NCBI GenBank assembly: GCA_026225275.1
Contig: JAMFSL010000119.1
Location: forward strand, 1-44,539
Length of the DNA: 44,539 bases
DNA from: Puia dinghuensis
Lineage (GTDB): Bacteria > Bacteroidota > Bacteroidia > Chitinophagales > Chitinophagaceae
Reading direction: 5' to 3'
The translations under genes were made by a program, and so were the position numbers. Below the pieces are notes generated by a model, which had not been told where the DNA came from, did not search any database, and saw nothing but the letters and a program-made list of their open reading frames with translations. The stretch's first letter is position 1. Every line of letters begins with the position of its first letter. Below are positions 33,822-43,199 of this stretch, piece by piece.

Positions 33822-34949
33822 ATGAAACATTTTTACACTCTGACCCTGGTGTTGTCTTACCTTTCTTTTTCTCTTTCCACCTCCGCCCAAACTTACACCG
33901 GCGGCACGTACACGGCAGTAACGTCGGGTAACTGGCACAATACCTCCGGCTCCATCTGGGAACCCTCCGAACCCCCACAAAATTGCAACAATTGTCTGAT
34001 CACGGTGAATGTAAACGGTAATGTAGACCTGAATATCAACGTTACGCTCAGCAATGGTTCTGCCCTTATGATTGGCGGCGGAAGCAATTTTACCGTACTA
34101 TCGATCGGTAATTCAGGTGCCTCGTCCCTTTTAAGCGGTTACAACGTCATTCTGGCCAATGATGGCAGCAACAGCACCATCCAGTTGGTTAACAGCAATG
34201 CTCTGATCAGCGCCGGTGGCGCCGGGACCTACGATGGTATCCTGACCAGCTTTATCTCAGGTGGGGTTACTACCAATTTCAAGGCAATAGGGAATGCGCC
34301 CAATGGTTTTTCCGGGAATACTACAGTGGCCAGCAACGGTCCTGCGACCTATGGTACTCTGCTGGGCGGTCCTGTCACGCTGAGCTCTACCGGTACGCTG
34401 CCGATCATCCTGGCCAACTTCAATGCCGTAGCCGACAATAGTCAGGTCAACCTGACCTGGACCACTCAATTGGAGATCAATTCCAGCCACTTTGTGGTTC
34501 AATCCAGCACTAATGCAGGCGCCAGCTGGAACAATCTCGGTACGGTAGCCGCCCATGGCAATTCCAGCACACCTATCAATTATTCCTTCACGGATACCAA
34601 ACCGGCCAATGGCACTACCGAATACCGCCTGGAAATGGTTGATCTCAATGGTGCAACAGCCTATTCTACGGTGAAGGCAGTCCGTATCGGCCTGGCCACT
34701 TCGGTCAGTGTATATCCGAACCCCGCCAGCAACTACGTCAACGTGGTGCTCGGTGGCGGCACGACCGGCAATGTCACCATCCGGCTGATGAGCTCCGCCG
34801 GACAGCTGTTGATGGAAAAGACAGTCAGCAACGCTGCCGGAACCACTGTCCCCCTGACCGTCAGCAATTTGCCGCAGGGTAACTACCTGATCGTCGTCGT
34901 TGGTTCGGACGGAACTCAGCAGGTGAACAAGCTGCTGATCGCAAAATAG
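33822..34949 (+). CDS. Secreted protein with T9SS sorting domain (375 residues)
   Basis: A signal peptide ends near 23 (STSAQ). Residues about 24-185 are rich in Asn, Gly, Ser and Thr with repeated short strands (LNINVTLSNGSALMIGGGSNFTVLSIGNSG), suggesting a beta-helix or jelly-roll; GNWHNTSGSIWEPSEPP is like the start of G8/beta-helix surface proteins. Residues about 190-285 form a fibronectin-III-like module (NFNAVADNSQVNLTWTTQLEINSSHFVVQSS). The last ~75 residues are a T9SS type A domain (VYPNPASNYVNV ... LPQGNYLIVVVG). It should reach the cell surface through the T9SS. Ligand and role unknown. A strong terminator follows. Confidence 0.85.
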   Translation: MKHFYTLTLVLSYLSFSLSTSAQTYTGGTYTAVTSGNWHNTSGSIWEPSEPPQNCNNCLITVNVNGNVDLNINVTLSNGSALMIGGGSNFTVLSIGNSGASSLLSGYNVILANDGSNSTIQLVNSNALISAGGAGTYDGILTSFISGGVTTNFKAIGNAPNGFSGNTTVASNGPATYGTLLGGPVTLSSTGTLPIILANFNAVADNSQVNLTWTTQLEINSSHFVVQSSTNAGASWNNLGTVAAHGNSSTPINYSFTDTKPANGTTEYRLEMVDLNGATAYSTVKAVRIGLATSVSVYPNPASNYVNVVLGGGTTGNVTIRLMSSAGQLLMEKTVSNAAGTTVPLTVSNLPQGNYLIVVVGSDGTQQVNKLLIAK

Positions 34950-34980
34950 TTTTTCACTCTTATAACAACCAATACACGAA

Positions 34981-35007
34981 GCCGCTTCCGAAAGGAAGTG
35001 GCTTTTT
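34981..35007 (+). terminator. Rho-independent terminator
   Basis: GCCGCTTCC (34981-34989), GAAA loop, GGAAGTGGC (34994-35002; one G-T pair), then TTTTT. It lies 31 bases after the first T9SS cargo stop. Confidence 0.85.
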
Positions 35008-35180
35008 GCTTTGACATACATAAGTCCATTTATTTTGCTCATTTATTTCATTTTTTTATTGACGCGTGTCCCGTCCGGCCTCATTTTTGATGAGACTCGT
35101 CGACCTTACCTGTTATTGAATAATCCTACCTGAATCGTCAAAAAGTTTAATTCGTTGCTAAAATCCATAAAATAAATGTG

Positions 35181-35199
35181 TGGTAAAATCAGTTTACCA
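35181..35199 (+). promoter_or_regulatory. Inverted repeat before the second T9SS cargo gene
   Basis: TGGTAAA (35181-35187) and TTTACCA (35193-35199) are perfect inverted copies with a 5-base spacer, 27 bases before the ATG at 35227. It may be an operator or a leader hairpin. Confidence 0.45.
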
Positions 35200-35226
35200 A
35201 GGCTACAATCCAATATCCTAACTATT

Positions 35227-36411
35227 ATGAAAAATCGTGCTATCCCAACGCTGTTGAGGAATGCCTGTCTGGCCTTCGGCCTGATGACCGGTATATCATT
35301 CAGCACACACGGCCAGTGTACGTCGGCCAATTTATCTACATTAACTTATGATACGGCATTGACCAGCAATGGTTTCGCCCTTTATAACCTCAGTTTTCCG
35401 CAGTTCAATCCGGACTCCGGAACGCTGGTGTCCGTTAAGATGGCCGCTATTGTGAATTCGCAATACGGTTTTACGCTTCGCAATGCCGACTCAATGGCCT
35501 CCACTTATGCATTGACCCTCGGTCAACAGGATCAGATCAGCGGCCTGTCCATGGCTGTCCCTTACTCCAATGTGACCACCCAATCCATGGGTAATTATCC
35601 TTTGAGCGCCAACCAGTCGATGACGCAGGCGCCATTTAGCTTCCTGAACAATTATCTCGCCAGCGACAGCATCACCGCTGTATCGCCCTTCCTGGGCATG
35701 GGCCAGGTGAATCTTAGTTATCAATCCTTTACCTTTAGCAATCTCACAGCAGTGAACAATGCCGCCTATTATTACAGCGCGGGTATTGCCACTAATATAT
35801 CCTTCACTATTCAATACCTGTATTGCCGGGGCAACGTAGTGCTGGCGACGGACCTGACTGCCTGGACGGCCAGCCTTGCCGCTCCGCAGACTGTGCAACT
35901 CAACTGGGGTACTGCGAATGAACTGGCCGGAAGGCAATATGTGATCCAGCGCAGCACGGACAATACTACTTATACGGATATCGCGACACTGGATGCTTAT
36001 GCTACGGCGGACGACGGAACGGCCCATTATACCTATCCGGACGAACTGCCCGCCAGTGCCGACAGCACCTGGTATTACAGACTGCAGATCCACGACACGT
36101 CCGCCGGAAAGCTCACTTATTCTCCTGTCCGCAATGTGACGCTGACAGCACCCGGCGAGAGCATGCAGGTATATCCGAACCCGGCCACCAATTTTATCAA
36201 CCTCATCCCGAACCAACAGGACGCAGGAGACTGGCAGGTAGATATCCTGTCGGTGAATGGCAGCTTGATCGAGCGTGATGTATACATGCAAACGCGTAAT
36301 ATACAGGTCAATTTTCGCAGCCAGCTGTCTGCCGGAACCTATTTGGTACGGGCAACGGACCTCCACGGGCAGAAGGTGGTCACCGGCAGTTTTGTGGTAT
36401 TAGGCCACTAA
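35227..36411 (+). CDS. T9SS cargo protein with probable choice-of-anchor E domain (394 residues)
   Basis: Starts at the ATG 35227 (MKNRAIPTLLRN); an open frame from 35176 lacks a signal-like start. The signal peptide ends near 33 (THGQ). Residues about 40-205 have the choice-of-anchor E pattern: FPQFNPDSGTLVSVKMAA near the front and SFTIQYLYCRG at the end. A fibronectin-like module follows (about 215-310, TVQLNWGTANELAGRQYVIQRSTDN), then a T9SS type A domain (VYPNPATNFINLI ... AGTYLVRATD). It shares this layout with the next gene and part of it with the one before, so the three form a paralogous surface-protein group. Confidence 0.85.
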   Translation: MKNRAIPTLLRNACLAFGLMTGISFSTHGQCTSANLSTLTYDTALTSNGFALYNLSFPQFNPDSGTLVSVKMAAIVNSQYGFTLRNADSMASTYALTLGQQDQISGLSMAVPYSNVTTQSMGNYPLSANQSMTQAPFSFLNNYLASDSITAVSPFLGMGQVNLSYQSFTFSNLTAVNNAAYYYSAGIATNISFTIQYLYCRGNVVLATDLTAWTASLAAPQTVQLNWGTANELAGRQYVIQRSTDNTTYTDIATLDAYATADDGTAHYTYPDELPASADSTWYYRLQIHDTSAGKLTYSPVRNVTLTAPGESMQVYPNPATNFINLIPNQQDAGDWQVDILSVNGSLIERDVYMQTRNIQVNFRSQLSAGTYLVRATDLHGQKVVTGSFVVLGH

Positions 36412-36624
36412 AGAACCCAACAAGACAAATTATTATTTTTATCACTTTGTATGGATCTTGATTATAGATTCATTTAAAGGGACTTATGCAATTTTTTCTA
36501 TCCTGACTAGACATTTTGTTAATAAAAACAATAGTAAACATACTTAGTAAGTATAATAAAGTAGCCCCGTTTTCAGTTATTATAGTAGTTAGTTTCGTGT
36601 TGTGATCTGTATCTGTGATCGACC

Positions 36625-36638
36625 CTAAATCAATTTAG
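36625..36638 (+). promoter_or_regulatory. Inverted repeat next to the third T9SS cargo start
   Basis: CTAAAT (36625-36630) and ATTTAG (36633-36638) with a 2-base centre, 5 bases before the ATG at 36644. Folded in the message it could hide the ribosome site. Confidence 0.35.
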
Positions 36639-36643
36639 TTCCT

Positions 36644-37852
36644 ATGAGGCTGTCTAAAATCCGAATATCCAGGGTATCCGCCTCCCTGCTGATCTTATTA
36701 TTAATGGGATTCATTTCCCTGCTGCCCTCGCGGCTGGCAGCCCAGTGTACAGGCCCTGTACAATCGTCAACACAAACGGTTACGATGACGGGGAGCGGTG
36801 GTAACCTATTCGCTCCTACGTTTAGTCAGTACAATCCTCCCGGTGGATATCTGCTAATCTCTGCCGTTTTGCAAACCTCCTTTAATATCTTCGGCACCGT
36901 AAATGTATCCAATTCCACCAATTCAGCGCAGACGGTAATCGCCGGATATGCCGATGATGACGAAATCACCTTGAACGGCTCCACTTTCATGAATGCAAAT
37001 GGGCAGAATAGTTCAGGTTTAACCGGGTATACTAACTACTTTATCTCTGTTAATCCCATGGGCTCTACCGCTGTAGGTCCGCAAACGATCGTTCCCCAAA
37101 CGACCCTGGAAAATGATAGTATAACAACCGCCAACTCGGCACTCAACGACTTCTCAGGCACCGGGTCTCCGGATATTCAATATTATAATTATGTATTCCA
37201 GCAAACGACCAATAGTTCGGTTGGTGTATCCACTGATTTTGCCGTGAACATTACTTTCAATTTGACTTATTATTATTGCAATACCGAACCTCTGGCTATT
37301 AATCTCATTAATTTTGCAGCCACGCTCGAAAACCCCCAGCTCGCTCTTTTAAACTGGCTCACCGCCGGTGAGACGCCTGGCGAGAAATATGTAGTGCAGG
37401 TCAGTACAGGTAATGGGACCGATTTTGTGAACGCAGACACGGTTTTGGCCGATGGCGTGGCCGGCAATGGCAATTATACCTACGAATATGCAATTCCCTC
37501 TACCGATAAGGGCAATCTGTATTTCCGGATTGAGATGATCGATGCCAACGGTACAGTCAGCTATTCCCCGCTGCGTGTCGTTAACCTGGGTAATGGTGCC
37601 GCCACTGCTTTCTCGATCTATCCTAACCCGCCGACTACATTTATCAACCTGACTTTCCCCGGCAACAGCCAGAACTGGGAAGTGCAGATCTACGCAGCCA
37701 ACGGCGACCTGGTACAACAAAACTATTTTTCCAACACCAACCTGGCCACATTGAACTTTAACCACAAGATGGCTGCCGGAGCGTATTTCGTCCGCGCTAT
37801 CAGCCCTCAAACCAACGAGCATTATGCCGCTTCATTCGTGATCAAGGATTAG
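36644..37852 (+). CDS. T9SS cargo protein with probable choice-of-anchor E domain, paralogue of the previous gene (402 residues)
   Basis: Signal peptide ends near 34 (RLAAQ). Residues about 38-215 show the same features as the previous protein: FSQYNPPGGYLLISAVLQT early and NITFNLTYYYCN late, the choice-of-anchor E pattern. A fibronectin-like module (LALLNWLTAGETPGEKYVVQVSTGNG) and a T9SS type A domain (IYPNPPTTFINLTFPG ... AAGAYFVRAIS) follow. Identity with its neighbour is low outside the key blocks, so the duplication is old. It is likely secreted and surface-attached. The 232-base AT-rich gap before it should hold its own promoter; a hairpin terminator follows. Confidence 0.85.
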   Translation: MRLSKIRISRVSASLLILLLMGFISLLPSRLAAQCTGPVQSSTQTVTMTGSGGNLFAPTFSQYNPPGGYLLISAVLQTSFNIFGTVNVSNSTNSAQTVIAGYADDDEITLNGSTFMNANGQNSSGLTGYTNYFISVNPMGSTAVGPQTIVPQTTLENDSITTANSALNDFSGTGSPDIQYYNYVFQQTTNSSVGVSTDFAVNITFNLTYYYCNTEPLAINLINFAATLENPQLALLNWLTAGETPGEKYVVQVSTGNGTDFVNADTVLADGVAGNGNYTYEYAIPSTDKGNLYFRIEMIDANGTVSYSPLRVVNLGNGAATAFSIYPNPPTTFINLTFPGNSQNWEVQIYAANGDLVQQNYFSNTNLATLNFNHKMAAGAYFVRAISPQTNEHYAASFVIKD

Positions 37853-37870
37853 CATACATCATTTATCCAT

Positions 37871-37903
37871 ACGCTTCCTGTGTCCTTCGGGTGCAGGAAG
37901 CGT
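37871..37903 (+). terminator. Terminator hairpin after the third T9SS cargo gene
   Basis: ACGCTTCCTG (37871-37880) pairs with CAGGAAGCGT (37894-37903), 10 bp without mismatch, with a 13-base loop, followed by TTCCATTT. The T-run is weak but the stem is strong. Confidence 0.65.
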
Positions 37904-38001
37904 TTCCATTTATTGCCGACGCCGCAAAAACCCCCTAAAAATGGTATTGTATCCCGTATGCGGAGATTCTACTTTTGCCTCTACAACCAAAAAATCTTAC
38001 A

Positions 38002-38808
38002 ATGAAAAAGACAATCGCCCTTTACGCTTTGTTCATCGCCGCTATGGTGGCGCCATCCTGTAAAAAGAAGATTATCCCGATTCCCCTGGAATTTTGCAAC
38101 ATTTCCGCTGTGACGGTCACACAAAATGGCAGCCAGGACACGACCTTTTACCAAATTTCGTATGACCGCGATGGGCGGCCGACCAATGTGCAATCGACCG
38201 GCGGGACCACAGGCACCAGGACCTATACATATTCCGACACCAACCTCGTTGTGCGGTCAACAAGCGGCGGCGTGGACTCCGTTACACTGAACAGCCAGGG
38301 TCTGATGCTGGTTGACGTGGCCCGCAACGGCAGTAACGCCCTGCTTCAGACAACCTATTATTATTATTCGGGTGCTGAGGTTGATTTCGCTTATGTTTGT
38401 TCTGCCTGTGAGATGCCCGGCCTTGGGCCAGGCGGTCCTGGTGAGGAGCAATATAACTGGACCAATGGCAATCTTTCGGCCTTCATCCCACAAGGTGGAG
38501 TTACTACTACTACTTCCACTACGTATAGTTATAATTCTTCGGCTGCTGCCACTGGAGACTATTTCAGTATTACGCAGCTACTCTCCGCACCTGCGCAGAC
38601 GGTGAGGACCACCAACCAGGTCAACGGGTACTTTCAAAACTATGGCACTTCCACCGTCACCTATTCACAGGATGCGAACGGAAGGATATCAGGTATGGCG
38701 ATCATTACCAGCGGTCCTGCTGAATTCGGCTATGGTGCTCCTGACACTGTTAATTATGCCTATAAATACGCTTGTCAGCTCGCCTCCCCGGTCACGACGC
38801 TAAAATGA
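38002..38808 (+). CDS. Lipoprotein with YD-repeat-like strands, function unknown
   Basis: 268 residues from the ATG at 38002 ([20 protein letters not shown]); the frame is open from 37975 but that adds a polar lead. The lipobox is APSC with the lipidated Cys at about 20, followed by KKK. The rest has short beta repeats of the YD/RHS type ([32 protein letters not shown]), like the DUF4595-type lipoproteins of Bacteroidota, which I only suggest. A CSAC motif in the middle and a late Cys might form disulfides. The next gene's promoter begins 11 bases after its stop. Confidence 0.75.
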   Translation: MKKTIALYALFIAAMVAPSCKKKIIPIPLEFCNISAVTVTQNGSQDTTFYQISYDRDGRPTNVQSTGGTTGTRTYTYSDTNLVVRSTSGGVDSVTLNSQGLMLVDVARNGSNALLQTTYYYYSGAEVDFAYVCSACEMPGLGPGGPGEEQYNWTNGNLSAFIPQGGVTTTTSTTYSYNSSAAATGDYFSITQLLSAPAQTVRTTNQVNGYFQNYGTSTVTYSQDANGRISGMAIITSGPAEFGYGAPDTVNYAYKYACQLASPVTTLK

Positions 38809-38818
38809 CGCCACGGAC

Positions 38819-38849
38819 TTGCCGCGCGAACCTAAGTCCCCTACATTTG
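38819..38849 (+). promoter_or_regulatory. Promoter of the cysteine desulfurase gene (TTG-N20-TACATTTG)
   Basis: TTG at 38819-38821, 20-base spacer, TACATTTG at 38842-38849: both Bacteroidota elements at correct spacing. It supports the ATG at 38871, 21 bases after the box, and shows that the upstream part of the longer open frame is not coding. Confidence 0.75.
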
Positions 38850-38870
38850 TTGGGAATTAAACGCTCGCTC

Positions 38871-40043
38871 ATGCTCCAGTTGCCGGTATACCTCGACTAT
38901 AATTCTACCACACCCTGCGATCCCCGGGTGGTTGAGGCTATGCTGCCTTATTTCACAAAACGGTTCGGCAATGCAGCCAGCCGAAGCCATGCATTGGGCT
39001 GGGAGGCGGAAGAAGCCGTTGAACTGGCCCGCGAACAGGTGGCCGGACTGGTAGGCGCCGAGCCAAAGGAGATCATATTCACTTCGGGGGCGACGGAAGG
39101 AGACAACCTGGCGATTAAGGGCGTCTTCGACATGTATGCATCCAAAGGAAATCATATTATTACAGTAGTGACCGAGCACAAGGCAGTGTTGGATACCTGT
39201 CATCACCTGGAAAAGTCAGGCGCGGAAGTGACTTGGCTACAGGTGGATAAAGACGGGCTGATCAACCTGGCGGACCTCGAGGCCGCCATCCGGCCTGCTA
39301 CGGTACTGATCGCCATCATGTACGCCAACAACGAGATCGGAGTGATACAGCCAATCCGGGAAATCAGCGCCATCGCCCGCCGCCATGGAATTCTCTTTTT
39401 TACGGATGCTACCCAGGCGGTCGGAAAGATCCCGGTGGACGTCAATGCGGATGGTATTGACCTGATGGCCTTTAGTGCCCACAAATTATATGGTCCCAAG
39501 GGAATAGGTGCATTATATGTCCGGCGGAAAGGCCCCCGGGTCCGGCTGACGGCGCAAATGGACGGCGGAGGACACGAACGGGGTATGCGTAGCGGAACGT
39601 TGAATGTCCCGGCCATCGTAGGCCTGGGAATGGCTTGTGAACTGTGCCGGCTCGAAATGGCGGCCGATACGCTTCGCATCTCCCCTCTACGGGACAGGCT
39701 CGAAGAAAGATTGCTGGCCCTGGACGGCGCCAGGATCAACGGCAGCCGCCAGTACAGACTGCCCATGGTAACCAATATTTCTTTCGCAGGCGTGGACGGG
39801 GATGCTTTGCTGGCGGGCCTTGGTAAAAATGTAGCGCTCTCCTCCGGTTCGGCCTGCACTTCGGCTTCAATGGAGCCCAGCTATGTACTGAAGGCCCTGG
39901 GACTGGACGATAACCTGGCCCATAGTAGCCTGCGACTTGGGCTGGGAAGATTCACTACGGCCGAAGAAGTGGAATATGCCATTGGCCAAATTGGGAAAAT
40001 GGTGGGCCAGTTAAGGGCAAACAGCCCGTCAAAATTGGCTTAA
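38871..40043 (+). CDS. Cysteine desulfurase (IscS/NifS family)
   Basis: 390 residues from the ATG at 38871; the open frame reaches back to 38772 but overlaps the preceding lipoprotein gene and the promoter. A PLP-dependent class V aminotransferase fold: [13 protein letters not shown] at the start, [14 protein letters not shown] (71-84), His103 stacking on the cofactor (TEHKAV), Lys205 forming the Schiff base ([11 protein letters not shown]), and catalytic Cys329 in the long mobile loop [14 protein letters not shown]. That loop makes it a group I enzyme, which gives sulfur to IscU-type scaffolds or tRNA thiolation. No iscU, sufU or mnmA gene is next to it, so the symbol is left open. Confidence 0.92.
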   Translation: MLQLPVYLDYNSTTPCDPRVVEAMLPYFTKRFGNAASRSHALGWEAEEAVELAREQVAGLVGAEPKEIIFTSGATEGDNLAIKGVFDMYASKGNHIITVVTEHKAVLDTCHHLEKSGAEVTWLQVDKDGLINLADLEAAIRPATVLIAIMYANNEIGVIQPIREISAIARRHGILFFTDATQAVGKIPVDVNADGIDLMAFSAHKLYGPKGIGALYVRRKGPRVRLTAQMDGGGHERGMRSGTLNVPAIVGLGMACELCRLEMAADTLRISPLRDRLEERLLALDGARINGSRQYRLPMVTNISFAGVDGDALLAGLGKNVALSSGSACTSASMEPSYVLKALGLDDNLAHSSLRLGLGRFTTAEEVEYAIGQIGKMVGQLRANSPSKLA

Positions 40044-40639
40044 AATGAGCCTAAAACAAATATTTATAACTTTAATGCGTGTATATAAGTATTTGTAATG
40101 TGTATTGATTGTCAGGTAACTGGGTAGAAAAAGGTGAGAAGATAGCCGGTTCGGAGTCGATGCAAAAGGTCGGCTGGAAGGAAAAAATGCTCTCGTTGGA
40201 CGGGAGGATATTGGCGTAGGATCGAAGGTTGCGTGGGGCCATAGACGTTAGTGTGTGCAACCATGTTGCTAAAATAAAAAAGGCTGTCATCGGCACGCCA
40301 GATAACAACAATCAACTATTTAGGGGGAAAAGGGCTAAAACAAAAAACCCGCCATACTATGGGCGGATTTTTTCATGCAGTTGGTTTCGGTTGAATCTTT
40401 TTATGTCCAAACCATTAATATTTTTTCTAGGAAGGTTGCTTTAAAAGAGTATGCGAATATAGGGATTCCTCTCATACAAAACTTTTTTCCGCTCACCTAA
40501 TTTAACGCATTTTTCCACATTTATTTAATTATTATATATGAAAATGTCTTACAGGGGTGCAGTTTAAGGCGCGTCAATGTGTAGCGCTATACACAATAAG
40601 AATAGCTGAAAAACGATTATATCGCATATTTTCGTGTAT
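40044..40639. other. Nearly 600-base gap with a terminator; no convincing gene
   Basis: The longest gap of the window. 40044-40340 is of mixed composition, without a believable ORF on either strand; short inverted repeats AGCCG/CGGCT (40144-40175) and GCAAC/GTTGC (40257-40269) are present. A two-sided terminator hairpin lies at 40342-40376. 40380-40630 is AT-rich and must carry the promoter of the GldFG gene. An undetected small RNA ending at the terminator is possible but unproven. Confidence 0.5.
40342..40376. terminator. Two-sided terminator hairpin
   Basis: An A-run, CCGCC (about 40349-40352 region), loop, GGCGG (40362-40366) and a run of six T (40368-40373). The A- and T-runs also pair, so the structure could stop transcripts from both directions; the + direction looks better. 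It is 300 bases after the cysteine desulfurase stop, farther than usual for that gene. Confidence 0.65.
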
Positions 40640-43162
40640 ATGTGGGCTGTATGTAAAAAAGAACTCCGCCAATTTTTTAGTAGCCTGACGGGTTACATCG
40701 CAATCATTGCTTTTTTATCGTTGAATGGACTCCTTCTCTTTGTCTTTCCGGACACAGATATCCTGACATTCGGCTATGCCACGCTGGATAAATTTTTCGA
40801 GCTGGCGCCCTGGATCCTGCTACTGCTGATACCGGCCATTACCATGCGCAGCCTTTCCGACGAATTCCGGATGGGTACGTTCGAGATCCTGCAGACACTA
40901 CCGCTCACCCGCGGCCGGCTCATTGCAGGCAAGTATGTCGCCAGCCTCGTGGTGGTCCTGATCGCGCTCGTGCCGACATTAGTCTATTTCCTTTGTATCC
41001 AGCGATTGTCGGGGCAGGGGGGCATTGACACAGGTGCAACAATGGGCAGTTATATCGGGCTGGTATTTTTAGGAGCGGTCTTTACAGCTATCGGTATCTG
41101 GTGCAGCAGCTTTACACCGAATGCAGTGGTGGCGTTCATCGTCGCTGCCTTAACATGCTTTCTGCTGTACAGCGGATTCGGCGCCATCAGTACCCTGCCG
41201 GTTTTTGCAGCAGGCCCCGACTTCTACATCGGCATGCTGGGCATTGATTTTCATTATCGTAGTATCAGCCGCGGGGTGATCGATACCCGGGACGTGCTCT
41301 ATTTTCTGAGTGTTATATTTCTGTTCCTTTTTCTGACGAGCCGGCATCTGGACCGCCGCTCTCACGGCCCACGAGCAACGGTCAAAACGCCCAACGCACC
41401 CTCTTTACCCGCCATAGCCCTTGGCGTAGGCGGGCCCCGCCGCCGCCAGACCGGCGCCTGGTTAGTAGCGCTGATCCTTCTGTTACTCATCGGCCTCAAC
41501 TTCTTAGCAGCGCTGGCCCATTACCGCCTGGACCTCACCGCCGACAAGCGATATACGCTCAGCGTCCCGACGAAAGCCATGCTGGCGCGGCTGGACGATG
41601 ATGTCCAGGTCGACTTCTTCCTCGAAGGCAACCTCAAGGCAGGCATCCGCAAGCTGTCCAAAAGCTCGCTCGAAATGCTGCAGAACTTCAATGAATATTG
41701 CGGCGGAAAGATCCGGGTACATGCCTTTGATCCCCTGACCAACCTCGACGATTCCGCCAGACAGACCTTCCTTGATTCGCTGGCACATATGGGTATCCAA
41801 CCGATGACGCAGGTGGCGCAGGCAAAAAAAGGCGAAGAAGAAAGCGAACGGATCGTTATCCCTGCGGCCATCATCACTTATAAGGGCAGGATTTATCCGA
41901 TCAACCTCCTCAAAGGAGTACGGGTAGCGGGCGAAGGTCAATCGGAAGAACAATATTATACCAACGCGGAGACGCTGCTGGAATACAAGTTTGGCAGCGC
42001 CATCGACAAGATCACCCAGCAAACCAGGCCAACGATCGGCTACGTACTGGGCAACGGCGAACCCCTGGATTACCGTGTCTATGACCTCATCCAAGGACTG
42101 AGGAGCAATTATAATTTCGGCGTCCTGGCCCTGGACAGTGTGCCGATCGATCCCGCGAGACACGATCCGTATCAATACAATGCCCTGATCATCGTCAAGC
42201 CTACCACTAAATTCACCGATAGAGAAAAGCTTACGCTGGACCAATATGTCCTCCATGGCGGACAAATTATCTGGGCGGTTGACCAGCTCTATGCCGAGCA
42301 GGATAGCCTGCGGCAGGACAGGCAAACCATCGCCTACGACCGCGGCCTCAACCTCGAAGATCTCTTCTTTAATTATGGTGTGCGGGTGAATCCGGACCTC
42401 GTAGAGGATCTGCAATGCGCCAACCTAAGCATGGTAGTCGGTACGCAGGGCGACAAGCCACAGATATCAGCGTTACGGTGGCCATATTATCCTCTCCTGA
42501 ACGGCAGCCCCACTCATCCCATCTCGAAAAACCTGGACCCGGTCTTTGCGCAGTATGCCAATTCGATAGATACGGTACAGGCGACAGGGATTAAAAAGAC
42601 GTTCCTGCTACAGACCTCGGAGCACGCCCGCACAGTAGGCACGCCCGCCATCATCACCTTCGAGGTCATGAAATACAAGGATGATTCAAAAATGTTCAGA
42701 CAGGCCGATATTCCGGTAGCGATACTGCTGGAAGGAAAATTTCATTCGTTGTATGCCAACCGGCTGCCTTCCACGCTGGCCGACAGCCTGGCCAATTTCT
42801 ATCACCAGCCTTTTGTGGCCGAGGCGACGACGCCGGGCCGCGTCATCGTCTGCGCCGACGGAGATATCTTCATGAATGAAGTGACCGAACGCGGGCCGTT
42901 ACCACTAGGTTTCAGCCGCGATGACAACTATACTTTTGCGAACCAGGATTTCGTCGACAATGCGGTGGAATACCTGTTGAACCCCTCCGGGATCCTGGAG
43001 ACCCGCGCCAAAGATTTCACCTTGCGACTCCTCGATACGGCCAAGGTCGAAAAGGACCGTTCGTTCTGGCAATTCATCAATCTCGGTCTACCGCTGATAC
43101 TAGTTGTGCTCGGTGGCTATGCATACCAGGCGGTGCGCCGGTGGAAGTACGCGGGGGCATAA
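40640..43162 (+). CDS. GldF-GldG fusion: ABC transporter permease plus substrate-binding-like protein (gliding motility associated)
   Basis: About 840 residues; ATG at 40640 is preferred, a GTG at 40634 is in frame. Residues 1-245 are GldF: WAVCKKELRQFFSSLTGYIAI, then six membrane helices and the permease motif SDEFRMGTFEILQTLPLTRGRLIAGKY. A short basic Pro-rich linker (about 245-275) leads to GldG: one helix (WLVALILLLLIGLNFLAA), the conserved LDLTADKRYTLS, a long extracytoplasmic part with the GldG/IFT52-like region (QTRPTIGYVLGNGE, LIIVKPTTKFTDREKLTLDQYVLHGG), and a C-terminal helix. In Flavobacterium gldF and gldG are separate genes whose products work with the ATPase GldA. No gldA is in this window. 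Confidence 0.88.
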   Translation: MWAVCKKELRQFFSSLTGYIAIIAFLSLNGLLLFVFPDTDILTFGYATLDKFFELAPWILLLLIPAITMRSLSDEFRMGTFEILQTLPLTRGRLIAGKYVASLVVVLIALVPTLVYFLCIQRLSGQGGIDTGATMGSYIGLVFLGAVFTAIGIWCSSFTPNAVVAFIVAALTCFLLYSGFGAISTLPVFAAGPDFYIGMLGIDFHYRSISRGVIDTRDVLYFLSVIFLFLFLTSRHLDRRSHGPRATVKTPNAPSLPAIALGVGGPRRRQTGAWLVALILLLLIGLNFLAALAHYRLDLTADKRYTLSVPTKAMLARLDDDVQVDFFLEGNLKAGIRKLSKSSLEMLQNFNEYCGGKIRVHAFDPLTNLDDSARQTFLDSLAHMGIQPMTQVAQAKKGEEESERIVIPAAIITYKGRIYPINLLKGVRVAGEGQSEEQYYTNAETLLEYKFGSAIDKITQQTRPTIGYVLGNGEPLDYRVYDLIQGLRSNYNFGVLALDSVPIDPARHDPYQYNALIIVKPTTKFTDREKLTLDQYVLHGGQIIWAVDQLYAEQDSLRQDRQTIAYDRGLNLEDLFFNYGVRVNPDLVEDLQCANLSMVVGTQGDKPQISALRWPYYPLLNGSPTHPISKNLDPVFAQYANSIDTVQATGIKKTFLLQTSEHARTVGTPAIITFEVMKYKDDSKMFRQADIPVAILLEGKFHSLYANRLPSTLADSLANFYHQPFVAEATTPGRVIVCADGDIFMNEVTERGPLPLGFSRDDNYTFANQDFVDNAVEYLLNPSGILETRAKDFTLRLLDTAKVEKDRSFWQFINLGLPLILVVLGGYAYQAVRRWKYAGA

Positions 43163-43174
43163 GCTAATTTCAGC

Positions 43175-43182
43175 TATCTTTG
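43175..43182 (+). promoter_or_regulatory. Bacteroidota -7 promoter box (TATCTTTG) before the TerC gene
   Basis: Exact TAnnTTTG match 12 bases after the GldFG stop and 17 bases before the ATG at 43200. No -33 TTG at the proper distance, so use may be weak. Confidence 0.5.
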
Positions 43183-43199
43183 GAGGTATAATTTCCGGC

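Noticed and set aside
38772-38870. Upstream extension of the cysteine desulfurase
   Set aside because: It overlaps the lipoprotein gene and a well-formed TTG-N20-TACATTTG promoter; [13 protein letters not shown] is the typical family start.
40229-40444. 71-residue + frame in the long gap before GldFG
   Set aside because: It runs straight through the terminator hairpin and has no coding features.
41504-42415. 303-residue antisense frame over the GldG part
   Set aside because: No domain; GldG motifs on the + strand explain the sequence.
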